From IMG/VR virus record IMGVR_UViG_3300009545_000047, positions 1 through 33,437 of that record: DNA of 33,437 nucleotides. One strand, 5' to 3'. The translations under genes were made by a program, and so were the position numbers. Under the pieces are notes generated by a model that searched no databases, was not told the origin of the DNA, and was given only the letters and a program-made list of their open reading frames with translations. The stretch is from a virus. Shown here piece after piece: positions 12,560 to 21,154 of this stretch (positions within the stretch are counted from its first letter, which is position 1; each line of letters begins with the position of its first letter).

Positions 12560-13792
12560 ATGAGCATTCAGGCTCTCCGCGAGCAGCGCGCGGCAAAGGC
12601 GAAGACGCTGAACGAACTTGTCACCAATGATAAGTGGGACGCCAAGCGCGACCAGCCGATCTATGACGCCGGCCTGCTGGAGCTTGACGCTCTGGACGCC
12701 CAGATCAAGAACATCAACGACCTGAACGCGCGTGTCGCGGAAGATGCGCTGAACGCGAACGTCATCGTCGCGGCTGAGCGTCACGCGAAGGACGACGACT
12801 CGACCGCATCGGCGGTATTCGCCAAGTGGCTGCGCAACGGCGACAAGGGCCTGACCGAAGCCGACTGGCAGGTGGTTCGCAACACCATGTCGACCACGAC
12901 CGACAGCGAAGGCGGCTACACCGTAGCCACCGAAGTCGCCAATTCGGTTCTCGACGCGCTGAAGGCCTATGGCGGCATGCGTGCGGTGGCCGAGGTCATC
13001 CGTACCTCGCAGGGTAACCCGATGCAGTTCCCGACTTCGGACGGCACTACGGAAACGGGTGAAATCGTCGCGGAGAACGGCACCGCGAGCGACGACGACA
13101 TGGACTTCGGCACCAAGGCGCTGCCGGTGTACAAGTACAGTTCGAAGGTCGTGACGGTTCCGATCGAACTGCTTCAGGACTCGAATGTCGATATCGAGGC
13201 ATTCGTTCGCGCTCGTCTCGTCACTCGCCTGGGTCGTATCACCAACACGCACTTCACGACCGGCACCGGCTCTTCGCAGCCGAATGGCATCGTGACGGCG
13301 GCGACAACTGGCGTCACTGCCGCGAATAGCACGTCGCAGGTTTCGGCGATCGTCTATGACAGCCTAGTCGACCTGGTTCACTCGGTCGATCCGGCCTATC
13401 GCGGCCCTAACTGCGTCTGGATGATGAACGACGCCAGCGTCAAGGTTCTGCGCAAGATCAAGGACAGCCAGAGCCGTCCGCTGTTCGTGCCGGGCTTCGA
13501 AGACAGCCTGCCGACCGATGGCCCCGCCGGCGGTTCGCCAGGCTCGGTTCTGGGTTATCGCATCCAGATCAATCAGGACATGGCTAGCATGGCAGCTTCG
13601 GCCAAGTCGATCGCGTTCGGCGACTTCTCATACTACAAGATCCGTGACGTGATGGCGGTGGAACTCCAGCGCTACACTGACTCGGCGTATGCGAAGAAGG
13701 GGCAGGTTGGCTTCCTCGCGTGGATGCGTTCGGGCGGCAACCTGATCGACGTGGGCGGGGCTGTGAAGCTGTTCGTCAATGCTGCCTCGTAG
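12560..13792 (+). CDS. Major capsid protein, HK97 fold
   Basis: 410 residues with a good ribosome site (GGAGAAGTGAGAG). Residues 1-70 are charged and helical (LREQRAAKAKTLNELVTN; LDALDAQIKNINDLNARVAE), the delta/scaffold domain removed by the protease. The mature part starts around residue 110 with the TTTDSEGGYTVATEVANSV pattern. Later segments (YKYSSKVVTVPIELLQDSNV; FTTGTGSSQPNGIVTA; GYRIQINQDM) are typical of HK97-type capsids. It forms the icosahedral shell. Hairpins lie immediately upstream and downstream. Confidence 0.93.
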   Translation: MSIQALREQRAAKAKTLNELVTNDKWDAKRDQPIYDAGLLELDALDAQIKNINDLNARVAEDALNANVIVAAERHAKDDDSTASAVFAKWLRNGDKGLTEADWQVVRNTMSTTTDSEGGYTVATEVANSVLDALKAYGGMRAVAEVIRTSQGNPMQFPTSDGTTETGEIVAENGTASDDDMDFGTKALPVYKYSSKVVTVPIELLQDSNVDIEAFVRARLVTRLGRITNTHFTTGTGSSQPNGIVTAATTGVTAANSTSQVSAIVYDSLVDLVHSVDPAYRGPNCVWMMNDASVKVLRKIKDSQSRPLFVPGFEDSLPTDGPAGGSPGSVLGYRIQINQDMASMAASAKSIAFGDFSYYKIRDVMAVELQRYTDSAYAKKGQVGFLAWMRSGGNLIDVGGAVKLFVNAAS

Positions 13793-13803
13793 GAGGTGAT
13801 TTT

Positions 13804-13830
13804 GGGGCGGGCTTCGGCTCGCCCCTTCTC
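13804..13830 (+). terminator. Hairpin after capsid gene
   Basis: GGGGCGGGC-TTCG-GCTCGCCCC is a nine-pair stem with one wobble and a UUCG loop, followed by TTCTC, a weak T-tract. It lies in the 55-bp gap after the capsid stop and may be a leaky terminator or a 3' end protecting capsid mRNA. It mirrors the hairpin upstream of the capsid gene. Confidence 0.6.
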
Positions 13831-13847
13831 ATTCAAAGGATACGCCC

Positions 13848-14279
13848 ATGCGCGATCAAGTTTCCGATTTCAGCGCCTTGGTGCTGATTCCTTCCGCGAC
13901 GATTTCGGCGGACAACACCCCTGCATCGATCGATCTTGCTGGCTATCAAGCCTGCACCATCCTGATCGAGGTTGGCGCTGGGGGCATTACCTTCAGCGGC
14001 ACCAACAAGGTCGAGTTCGTGCTTACTGAGTCGGACGACAACAGCACGTTCACCAATGTTGCGGCGGCGGATGTTATCCATGCGCCGATCGCCGTTACCA
14101 GCGGCATCGTCTACAATCTCATTGCTGCCCATGCGGCCGGTACGGTCGTTCGCATCGGCTACAAGGGCACCAAGCGCTATCTGAAGCTGCTTGCTGACTT
14201 CAGCGGCACCCATGGCACCGGCACGCCGATTTCGGCTGTGGCGCTGCTTGGCGAGCCCCTGACCGGCCCGGTCGCGTAA
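13848..14279 (+). CDS. Putative head decoration or structural protein
   Basis: 143 residues with AAGGA before the ATG. It is rich in A, T, G, V and I with beta-strand periodicity (LIPSATISADNTPASIDLAG; FSGTNKVEFVLTESDDNST; YLKLLADFSGTHGTGTPISA). Proteins of this type directly follow the capsid gene in many alphaproteobacterial siphophages and are annotated as structural. Decoration of the capsid surface is likely from place and composition, but no fold-defining motif was seen. Stop and next start overlap by one base. Confidence 0.55.
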   Translation: MRDQVSDFSALVLIPSATISADNTPASIDLAGYQACTILIEVGAGGITFSGTNKVEFVLTESDDNSTFTNVAAADVIHAPIAVTSGIVYNLIAAHAAGTVVRIGYKGTKRYLKLLADFSGTHGTGTPISAVALLGEPLTGPVA

Positions 14280-14857
14280 TGAAGGCGCTTTCGCCCGTCC
14301 TGGTGACGGCACCGGCAGACCCGTTGCTGACACTGGACGAGGCGAAAGCGCACCTTCGCGTCGATACGACCGATCAAGACTCCCTTATCACCGGCCTGAT
14401 TGCGGCGACGGAGAGCTATCTAGACGGCTATTCCGGCGTGCTTGGCCGGGCAATCCGGCCGCAAAGCTGGTCGGTTTCCTTCGACTTCCTTGCTGGCTGG
14501 CGGGCATGTTTGCCGCTGGGCCGCCTGATCGAGGTCGAAAGCATCACCTATTACGACCTTGACGACACGCAACAGACGTTTAGCACCTCCAATTACTACG
14601 CGATCAACGACGCGGAGGGGCCTGCGGTCATCGTGAAGAACGGTGTAGCATGGCCCGCGACGTTCGTTCGCCCGGATGCCATCACGATCCAATGGCAATG
14701 CGGGTTTGACGTGGTTCCTGTCGCTATCAAGCAAGCCGCGCTGCTTCTCATTGGCCAGTGGTTCGATAACCGCTCGGCTGTGATCGACAGCAACAAGGCG
14801 ATCGAAATGCCGTTCGTGGTTCGTGCGCTGCTGCGCCCCTTTTCGCTCATTCTCTAG
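14279..14857 (+). CDS. Head-tail connector, gp6-like adaptor
   Basis: 192 residues. The N-terminus follows the HK97 gp6-like pattern: PLLTLDEAKAHLRVDTTDQD, then SLITGLIAATESYLDGYSG, the helical bundle that binds the portal. A beta insert follows (SFDFLAGWRACLPLGRLIEV; ESITYYDLDDTQQTFSTSN) and then a closing helix (IKQAALLLIGQWFDNR). It forms the ring below the portal. Its place right after the head genes is standard. Confidence 0.82.
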   Translation: MKALSPVLVTAPADPLLTLDEAKAHLRVDTTDQDSLITGLIAATESYLDGYSGVLGRAIRPQSWSVSFDFLAGWRACLPLGRLIEVESITYYDLDDTQQTFSTSNYYAINDAEGPAVIVKNGVAWPATFVRPDAITIQWQCGFDVVPVAIKQAALLLIGQWFDNRSAVIDSNKAIEMPFVVRALLRPFSLIL

Positions 14858-14866
14858 GAGTCAGAC

Positions 14867-15277
14867 ATGACCGATCTTTCGATCACCGCCGCCAGTGTCG
14901 TTGCAGGCGCGGGCGCAACCCAGCGTCGCGGAACTGCCGGCGCAACCATTACGGCGGGGCAGACAGTGTATTTCGACAGCGCCACGTCGACCTATAAGCT
15001 GGCAGATTGCGACAGCGCCACGGCGGCAGTTCGCTCGCCAACCGGTATCGCGTTGCACGGATCTCTTTCCGGCCAGCCCTTAGCTGTGCATGATGGCGGC
15101 CCGCTTACGATCGGTGCCACGCTGACGCCCGGCGTCGCTTACTATCTGTCGGCCACACCGGGCGGCATTTGCCCCGTGGCAGATCTCAGCACTGGCGACT
15201 ATCCGGTCATTCTTGGGATCGCAACGTCGTCCACAGTGCTGAACGTTGACATTCAGCAGGCGGGCGTCGCGCTCTAA
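14867..15277 (+). CDS. Structural protein, possible head decoration
   Basis: 136 residues with TAGGAG upstream of the ATG. Beta-rich and almost free of lysine: ATQRRGTAGATITAGQTVYF, then TGIALHGSLSGQPLAVHDGG and TPGVAYYLSATPGGICPVAD. The G-Q-x-V-Y-x-D and A-L-xx-xx-G-Q-P patterns recur in phage decoration and fibre-stalk proteins of related phages. It lies between two connector genes, so a virion role is likely. The specific role is unproven. Confidence 0.5.
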   Translation: MTDLSITAASVVAGAGATQRRGTAGATITAGQTVYFDSATSTYKLADCDSATAAVRSPTGIALHGSLSGQPLAVHDGGPLTIGATLTPGVAYYLSATPGGICPVADLSTGDYPVILGIATSSTVLNVDIQQAGVAL

Positions 15278-15301
15278 TTCGTCTGTGGGAGGATGAACGA
15301 C

Positions 15302-15493
15302 ATGCAAACCGCAATCGTTGATATGCGCGACCGGATCAAGGCCACGCTTGACGATGGCGTGCCCGTCGCCGTTACGTCGGTGTCATGGCATCCTAATGGA
15401 CGCGCATACATCAAGGCCCGCCACGATGGTCCTAGCATTCCGGTCAAGGCTATTATCACCGACACCGGTTTGCATGAGTTGGCGGTAGCGTAA
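15302..15493 (+). CDS. Small hypothetical protein in connector cluster
   Basis: 63 residues. The ATG at 15302 is chosen over 15293 because GGGAGG ends 9 nt before it, whereas it directly abuts 15293. It reads MQTAIVDMRDRIKATLDDGV, later TSVSWHPNGRAYIKARHDGP. No family is recognised. Stop and next start overlap by one base, keeping it inside the head-tail joining cluster. Confidence 0.5.
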   Translation: MQTAIVDMRDRIKATLDDGVPVAVTSVSWHPNGRAYIKARHDGPSIPVKAIITDTGLHELAVA

Positions 15494-15801
15494 TGGACGC
15501 GGGCGCCCTCGATCAGCAAATCACGATCAAGGTGCGCACCGTCACACAAGACGAGCTCGGCGCAGATGTTGAAAGCTGGGACGACGACAGCACGCCTTGG
15601 GCGAAGGTCATTGAGACGCCGGGCCGCGAGTTTCTGAAGGGCGAGATACAGGCCGAAAAATTGGCCGTGTTCGTTATCCGCTGGCGGGCGCTCGATAGCA
15701 CGTACCGCGTTCTCTGGCGCGGCGCCACGTACATGATCGATGCCGTTACCGGGACGCAGCGCGAAGGCTGGACCTGGCTGCATTGCAAGGAGGTCGTATG
15801 A
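15493..15801 (+). CDS. Head-tail joining protein (stopper, gp16-like)
   Basis: 102 residues, the usual length of the SPP1 gp16 / Phage_H_T_join family. The pattern is characteristic: MDAGALDQQITIKVRTVTQD, then WAKVIETPGREFLKGEIQAE and FVIRWRALDSTYRVLWRGAT near the end, then the basic-aromatic close TWLHCKEVV. It seals the connector after packaging and links it to the tail. It overlaps the next gene by four bases. Confidence 0.82.
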   Translation: MDAGALDQQITIKVRTVTQDELGADVESWDDDSTPWAKVIETPGREFLKGEIQAEKLAVFVIRWRALDSTYRVLWRGATYMIDAVTGTQREGWTWLHCKEVV

Positions 15802-16346
15802 CCACGATGCGACTTGGCGGCGCGGCAGAGATCGAATCCCTGTTGCGCAAGCTGCCCGAAAAAGTGGCAAAGAAGGTCGTCGTGTCGTCCCTCCGTCAGG
15901 GCGGCAACGTGATCGCAAAACAGGCCAAGGTCAACCTTGCATCGCATGGTAGCGTGGTCACTGGCGCCCTGGCTGGGGCGGTTAAGACGATTACCGTCCG
16001 CAACCCTACACAGGGTGCCGCACAAGTCAAAGTAGGCATCGTGGGCAAGAAGGTGAGCGTTATTCGCCCCGGCGAAACCAAGCCGCGCAACATCGGCCCC
16101 GGCACTTACGCTAAGTGGGTCGAGTTCGGGACTGGCGAGCATCAGATCCAGCCAAAGAGCGCCGAGTACCTCGAATTCAATGTTGGAGGGCGGTCCATGT
16201 TTGGCCGTGTTGTTTGGCACCCCGGCGCGAAGGCTAAGCCGTTCATTCGGCCGGCGGTTGATACCAAGGGCGCGGCGGCGGCGCAAAAGGTTGTAGCGGC
16301 GGCGGCCAAGGGCATCGCGCGCGAAGCTGGCAAACTGGCGGGATAA
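15798..16346 (+). CDS. Tail/neck protein, HK97 gp10-like
   Basis: 182 residues with AAGGAGG before the ATG. The family pattern is visible: LRKLPEKVAKKVVVSSLRQG (an N-terminal helix), then AKVNLASHGSVVTGALAGAV, the Y-AKWVEFGTGEH turn (residues 98-108) and the C-terminal WHPGAKAKPFIRPAVDTKG with the P-x-PF-RPA signature of HK97 gp10-type proteins. It joins the head connector to the tail tube. Stop and next start overlap by one base. Confidence 0.82.
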   Translation: MTTMRLGGAAEIESLLRKLPEKVAKKVVVSSLRQGGNVIAKQAKVNLASHGSVVTGALAGAVKTITVRNPTQGAAQVKVGIVGKKVSVIRPGETKPRNIGPGTYAKWVEFGTGEHQIQPKSAEYLEFNVGGRSMFGRVVWHPGAKAKPFIRPAVDTKGAAAAQKVVAAAAKGIAREAGKLAG

Positions 16347-16750
16347 TGGCGTCGATCGAGGCGGCATTGACCGCCGCTGTCACCGGCGACGCCACGCTTG
16401 CCGGGCTCCTTGGCACGCGCTTTTTTCTGATCGGGAGCAAGCAGGGCGTCGCTTACCCCTACGCCACCTATCAGCGCATTTCGACCGCTGGGGCTGCGTA
16501 TCTGGACGGAGACGCAAACCTGGAATGGCCGCGTTTCCAGATCGACGTTTGGGCAAAGACCGCGCTTGAGGCGCTGAATATCGCAGAGTCCATCCGCTCC
16601 TTTCTGTGCCCGACGCCAACGGTCGAGATTACCGGGGCGGGCATCAGCTTCACGGCAAGTTTTCAAGATCAGCGCGGGCCGACGCTGGACGACGAAAGTC
16701 GCAATTTCGGCGTTAGCCAGGACTATTATCTAACATACGAAAGGACTTAA
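16346..16750 (+). CDS. Tail completion protein, DUF3168-like
   Basis: 134 residues. The DUF3168 pattern is present: ASIEAALTAAVTGDATLAGL, then YPYATYQRIS, RFQIDVWAKTALEALNIAES and the YYLTYERT end. Members form the terminator ring at the head-proximal end of the tail tube, setting the tail stop point. It lies between the gp10-like gene and the tail tube gene, as expected. Confidence 0.85.
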   Translation: MASIEAALTAAVTGDATLAGLLGTRFFLIGSKQGVAYPYATYQRISTAGAAYLDGDANLEWPRFQIDVWAKTALEALNIAESIRSFLCPTPTVEITGAGISFTASFQDQRGPTLDDESRNFGVSQDYYLTYERT

Positions 16751-16753
16751 ACG

Positions 16754-17176
16754 ATGGCTCTGAAGTCTCAGACCACCACCGTCCACCTGTCCAACGAGGA
16801 CGCGGACGCGACGGTATACGGCTCGGCGACGTTCGCCAAGCTCGGCGAAGTCACCAACGTTGGCGCGCCTTCGGGCGAGGCGGCGGATATCGATGTCACG
16901 CATCTGGAGAGCGAGGCCAAGGAGTACTTGGTCGGCCTGCCTGATGAGGGCTCGATCGAAATCAGCATGAACGCGATTTCGGGCGACGCCGGCCATACCG
17001 CGCTGATCGACGCCAAGGACACCCAGGAGCGCCGTTGGCTCAAGATCACCTGGTCGAACGGAGACGTTTGGTACGTCAAGGCGCTCGTCAAGAAGTACAC
17101 TTGGCAGGCCGGTGTTGATGCGAAGATCGAAGCCGCTGCTTCGTTCCGCACGTCGGGCGCGTGGACTCGCTCGTGA
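16754..17176 (+). CDS. Major tail tube protein
   Basis: 140 residues. Typical small tail tube protein: TFAKLGEVTNVGAPSGEAAD, then IDVTHLESEAKEYLVGLPDE and the SIEISMNAISGD strand, DVWYVKALVKKYTWQAGVDA and the FRTSGAW end. The T-x-LES-x-K-xYL-GL-D-G motif is highly characteristic of GTA-like and siphophage tube proteins. It stacks as hexamers around the tape measure. Its stop lies in the GTG start of the chaperone gene. Confidence 0.88.
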   Translation: MALKSQTTTVHLSNEDADATVYGSATFAKLGEVTNVGAPSGEAADIDVTHLESEAKEYLVGLPDEGSIEISMNAISGDAGHTALIDAKDTQERRWLKITWSNGDVWYVKALVKKYTWQAGVDAKIEAAASFRTSGAWTRS

Positions 17177-17538
17177 GCCTGTCTCGGGAGGACTTCCTTA
17201 AGCACGTCGATAAGCGGATTGGCCGCGTCGACGTGCCGGAAATGGGCGGTGAGGTTTGCGTTGCGAGCCTCACCGTCGCGGAAGCGGATCAGATCCGTGG
17301 ACTTGGCGAAGACGGCATTCCTGCCGGCCTCAAGATCGCGATCTTGTGCGTCTGTGATGAGGCGGGCAAGCGCCTGTTCACCATGGACGACGTGGAAGCG
17401 CTCAAGGCTATGCCTGCTACCGCGATCGGCGCGATTGCCACGGCTGCACTCAAGCACAACGGCCTTAGCGGTGACTCGCCGGAAGAGGCAAAAAACGCCT
17501 CAGGGGCAGCCGGGAGCGACGATTCCGCTTCCGACTAG
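17173..17538 (+). CDS. Tail assembly chaperone, short form (gpG-like)
   Basis: 121 residues from a GTG that overlaps the tube stop (GTGA); an in-frame GTG at 17161 is less likely. It reads VSLSREDFLKHVDKRIGRVD, then SLTVAEADQIRGLGEDG and DDVEALKAMPATAIGAIATA, as in the small tail chaperones of this family. A slippery heptamer lies 42 bases before its stop, and a -1 shift there makes the long form. It coats the tape measure during tail assembly and is not in the finished virion. Confidence 0.82.
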   Translation: MSLSREDFLKHVDKRIGRVDVPEMGGEVCVASLTVAEADQIRGLGEDGIPAGLKIAILCVCDEAGKRLFTMDDVEALKAMPATAIGAIATAALKHNGLSGDSPEEAKNASGAAGSDDSASD

Positions 17539-17807
17539 CCCTTGCCCTACATCGGACGGTAGCTGAGCTAGAGTCCACGCTGTCATCGGCCGAATACGCC
17601 GAGTGGATGGCATTTCATCGGATGGACCCATTCGGTGAATATCGCGCCGATCTTCGCATGGCTCGGTCGCTTGCATTCCAATGCAAGACACCCCCGCCAC
17701 TGGAAGATTTTGTGCTGTTCCCCGACGACAAGAACGACCTTCCCGAGGATGTTTCTGCGCACGAGCAACAATGGATGCTCGCGCTTAGCCGCAACGCTGG
17801 AGATTGA
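17173..17807 (+). CDS. Tail assembly chaperone, frameshifted long form (gpGT-like)
   Basis: Reading shifts -1 at A-AAA-AAC (17490-17496), giving about 211 residues (join of 17173-17496 and 17496-17807). There is no stop between the shift and the downstream frame, which reads RLALALHRTVAEL and continues LSSAEYAEWMAFHRMDPFGE and DVSAHEQQWMLALSRNAGD. This is the usual gpT-like domain, with the E---W-A---PFG--R-D--A pattern. The downstream frame has no good start of its own before 17607. It lies directly before the tape measure gene, as gpG/gpGT do in lambda-like phages. Confidence 0.8.
17490..17496 (+). promoter_or_regulatory. Slippery sequence for -1 frameshift
   Basis: A-AAA-AAC in the zero frame fits the X-XXY-YYZ rule exactly. 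It precedes the zero-frame stop TAG (17536-17538) by 42 bases. The following bases are GC-rich (GCCTCAGGGGCAGCCGGGAG) and could fold to stimulate the shift. Confidence 0.75.
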
Positions 17808-17810
17808 CCG

Positions 17811-20555
17811 ATGGCCGCTAGTGCGAAGATCGAAGTCGATTTCATCGCCCAGACGGCGGCGTTCAATGCGAATATCACGAAGGCCGCGCAAAACCTGAAC
17901 TCCAATGCGGCGAAGATGAATCGCTCGCTGGAATCGATCAAGTCTGGCTTTGGCGCGCTGGTCGGGGCTGGCGCAGCACTCGGCATCGTGGAGATCGGTA
18001 AGCGGCTTGCGGAAACGGCTGCGCAAGCGCTGGAATATGCCGGCTCGCTAGGCGAGGCAGCGCAACAGCTCGGCGTCAATTCTGCTGAACTGCAAATCTA
18101 TCGCCAGATCGCGAAGCAGGCCGGAATTGAGCAAGAGTCGCTGGATAAGGGCTTGCAAAAGCTCACCCGGTCGATCGGCGATGCATCAGTTGGCGCCAAG
18201 GCTCAGCAGGATGCATTCAAGGCGCTCGGCATCTCCGTTCGTGACAGCAGCGGAAACGTTAAGACTGCCGGCGATATCATCCCGGAGATCGTCAAGAAGT
18301 TCGACAGCATCACCAGTCCAGCGCAACGCGCGGCGGTCGAAGTGGCGCTGTTCGGTAAGGCTGGCCAGCAACTCGATACTCTGTTGGCTGGCGGATCTGG
18401 CGAAGTCGACGGTCTGCGGAAGCACTTGGAAGAACTCGGTGTCGTCCTAAGCGAAGACGAGATCAGAAACGCCGACAAGGCCGCTGACAAGATCGGCGAG
18501 GTAAAGTGGGTTCTTGAGCAGAGCATCGCCAAGGCTGTCTCTGAAAACGCGGCATCGATCTACGATTTCGCCAACTCGATCGAAACCCTGATCTCGAAGT
18601 TGCCGGCGGCAATCGATGGGCTGAGCCGCTTCTTCTATCAGCTTCAGTCGACGGCTGGCATGATGCAGTCGACGCTTGCCCTGTCGCAGGGGGCGAAGCA
18701 GCGCGGCCTTGAACTCCAGGCTGACGCGGCGAACAAGATTGGTATCATCGATGCTCGCGGTAAGGTCCGCGATATGCTCGGCGGGCTCAAGCCTGGCGAC
18801 CGAAAAACTGCCAATAATATCATCAAGAAATATTGGCCGGAAGATCTGCAAAAGCAGATGGGGGTTTGGGCACCGGATGGCCCGATTCACCCAACCGGAG
18901 GAACGCAGCTTCCGAATTTCAAAGCCTCGCCCAGCCCAAAAACAGCCGCCAAGCCAGAGTTGGAGGAATACCAACAGCAGCTTGCCCAGCTTAATACGCA
19001 GCTTTTGCAGGCGACGCGCGCCAACCTGACATCGGTCGACGCCCAATACAAAACCGATCTCCTTATTGCGAAGTCCGAAGAGGATCAGGTCGAAGCAAAC
19101 CTGCGCAAGAAGGCGGTGACGAACAAGATCGTCAAGGCCCATCTCGGCGAATTGCTCGGAATCGCGCAGTCGGTTGAGGCGCAGAAAGAAATAACCCTCA
19201 AGAACCAGATGCTCGACCAGCAGTCCAAGAATGCGGTCGAACTCCTGACGGCAGCGAACGACAACGCCCGCGATCTGTTGCAGGCCCAAGAGCAGACCGT
19301 TCGCACCGCTGCCGAGCGCCGTGATATCGAACTGAAGCTGCTTGAACTGGACGTGACAAATCAGCGCCTCAAGCTGCAACAGGTCATCGATAGCACGACC
19401 GCCAGTGACCAGGAGAAGAAGCTAGCCAAGCAATCTCTGGATGCGCTGGGCGATCTTGTCGATGCGCGCCGCGCTGCGGTGCTGAAGGCGACCGAAGGGC
19501 CGCTTGGCCAGTACATCAACGGCCTCCCGCAGAACCAAGGCGATGTGGTCGAGCGTCAGCAGCAGGTCATTGTCGATAAGGCAAACGAGCTGATCAGCCG
19601 CACCCACGAATTTGCCGACAGCTTCGCATCGTCCATCAGCAGCGGCGTCCAAGATTTGCTTCAGGGCAAGTCGATCATGGAATCGCTGAAGGACGTTGTG
19701 GGTGGGCTTGCTCAAGCGTTCCAAAAAGCCTTCATCATCGACCCGTTGGAGGATTTCGTCCGCAACAAGATCAGCGGACCGATCTCTGAAAAGTTGTTCG
19801 GCGCGCCGGCTGGACAACAGGGCCTTTCGCAAGCGGAAACCAATCAAGCGCTTGCGGCAGCAGGCAACGTCCAGAAGCTAACCGTATTCGGAACTGCGGT
19901 CGACGCAGCGGCAATGGCACTCCAGCGCCTGACGACCGGTAGCGTGACGATTGATGGCCTTGGTGCTGGTGCTTCGGCCATCCCGGCATCTGCGAACTAC
20001 GACGGCGTTATCATGGATAACCCGTTTGCAAGCGCAAGCGATAACCTTGGGGCACTCAGCACATCGGCAAGCCAGGTCACTAAGGCCTTTTCGGATCAAG
20101 TGCCGGCACTGGCGCAGTTCAGTGGTAGCTTGCTATCGCTCCTTGGCGGCAGTTCATCGGGTGGCGGTGGCTTCCTAAGCACCCTGTTGTCGATCGGTTC
20201 GATGGCGGCCGGTAGTATCGGCTCTACTTCCTTCGGCGGCCACGGTGGCAGTATGGCCGGCGCGGCATTCCATCCCGGAGGATTCGCTGAAGGTGGTCGT
20301 CCTCCGCTCGGCCTGCCATCATGGGTTGGCGAGCGCGGGCGTGAACTGTTCGTCCCCGATGTTCCCGGCACGATCATTCCGCACGGCGCCAGCATGCGCC
20401 TGTCGCGGATGGCTGCGAACAATAACGATCGCGGCGGAACGTATAATATCCACGTCTCGGGCGCGATGAACGACCGCGATGCGCGTCGTACCGGTGTGCA
20501 GATTGCGACAGCGATGCGCCAGGAACAGGCCCGCACGGCCAAGGCAGGCTTCTAA
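17811..20555 (+). CDS. Tape measure protein
   Basis: 914 residues, by far the longest helical protein of the window. It begins MAASAKIEVDFIAQTAAFNA and has coiled-coil stretches near residues 400-560 (LAQLNTQLLQATRANL; LELDVTNQRLKLQQVIDS). A hydrophobic region lies near residues 770-820 (LSLLGGSSSGGGGFLSTLLS). It ends with the family turn FAEGGRPPLGLPSWVGERG, then LFVPDVPGTIIPHG. It sets tail length and occupies the tube; by the usual scaling about 130-140 nm of tail is expected. Stop overlaps the DUF2460 start by one base. Confidence 0.92.
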   Translation: MAASAKIEVDFIAQTAAFNANITKAAQNLNSNAAKMNRSLESIKSGFGALVGAGAALGIVEIGKRLAETAAQALEYAGSLGEAAQQLGVNSAELQIYRQIAKQAGIEQESLDKGLQKLTRSIGDASVGAKAQQDAFKALGISVRDSSGNVKTAGDIIPEIVKKFDSITSPAQRAAVEVALFGKAGQQLDTLLAGGSGEVDGLRKHLEELGVVLSEDEIRNADKAADKIGEVKWVLEQSIAKAVSENAASIYDFANSIETLISKLPAAIDGLSRFFYQLQSTAGMMQSTLALSQGAKQRGLELQADAANKIGIIDARGKVRDMLGGLKPGDRKTANNIIKKYWPEDLQKQMGVWAPDGPIHPTGGTQLPNFKASPSPKTAAKPELEEYQQQLAQLNTQLLQATRANLTSVDAQYKTDLLIAKSEEDQVEANLRKKAVTNKIVKAHLGELLGIAQSVEAQKEITLKNQMLDQQSKNAVELLTAANDNARDLLQAQEQTVRTAAERRDIELKLLELDVTNQRLKLQQVIDSTTASDQEKKLAKQSLDALGDLVDARRAAVLKATEGPLGQYINGLPQNQGDVVERQQQVIVDKANELISRTHEFADSFASSISSGVQDLLQGKSIMESLKDVVGGLAQAFQKAFIIDPLEDFVRNKISGPISEKLFGAPAGQQGLSQAETNQALAAAGNVQKLTVFGTAVDAAAMALQRLTTGSVTIDGLGAGASAIPASANYDGVIMDNPFASASDNLGALSTSASQVTKAFSDQVPALAQFSGSLLSLLGGSSSGGGGFLSTLLSIGSMAAGSIGSTSFGGHGGSMAGAAFHPGGFAEGGRPPLGLPSWVGERGRELFVPDVPGTIIPHGASMRLSRMAANNNDRGGTYNIHVSGAMNDRDARRTGVQIATAMRQEQARTAKAGF

Positions 20556-21154
20556 TGGCATTCCTCAATCAGGGCCTGCCGACGCAGGTAGAGCAAAACG
20601 CTGTCCGTCGCGACGAAGAAGATATCGAGATCGTCACGACGGACGGCGGCTTTGAGGTTCGCAACGCGCGTTCCTCTCAGGGCTTGCGCGAGTACGATAT
20701 CAGCTTCCCGGCTGCGGTCTATGGGGATGCCGTCCACGAGGCGGTGATCGCGCTCTACAAGGTTGCGCGCGGTAAGTTGCATTCGTTCCGCTTCCGCGAC
20801 TTCACCGATTACCAGCTTGACGGCGAAGTGATCGGCACTGGCGATGCTTCCACCACTGCCTTCCAGGTCATCCAATCTTGGACGGTCGACGGCACGACCG
20901 AAACCCGCACGATCACGCGGCCTGTCTCTCCGCTAGCGGTCTATAAGGACGGCGTTCTTCAAGGCAGCGGCTACACGGTCGATTACACGACCGGCATCGT
21001 CACATTCACCAGCGCGCCCGGAACCGGCGTGGAGATCAGCGTTAGCGGGACGTTCGACGTGCCGGTGCGCTTCGATACCGTACAGACGATGACCGCACTG
21101 GATAGGCGGTTGCGGCATGTCGACACGATGACGTTGCGGGAGGTGCGGGAGTGA
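20555..21154 (+). CDS. DUF2460 distal tail protein (GTA gp12-like)
   Basis: 199 residues. DUF2460 pattern: GFEVRNARSSQGLREYDISF near the N-terminus, then HEAVIALYKVARGKLHSFRF with the RFRDFTDY core, TITRPVSPLAVYKDG and the end VPVRFDTVQTMTALDRRLRH. Members form the distal tail ring next to the tape measure, equivalent to gp12 of the Rhodobacter gene transfer agent. It is the first of the four-gene tip module. Its last base is shared with the next start. Confidence 0.88.
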   Translation: MAFLNQGLPTQVEQNAVRRDEEDIEIVTTDGGFEVRNARSSQGLREYDISFPAAVYGDAVHEAVIALYKVARGKLHSFRFRDFTDYQLDGEVIGTGDASTTAFQVIQSWTVDGTTETRTITRPVSPLAVYKDGVLQGSGYTVDYTTGIVTFTSAPGTGVEISVSGTFDVPVRFDTVQTMTALDRRLRHVDTMTLREVRE

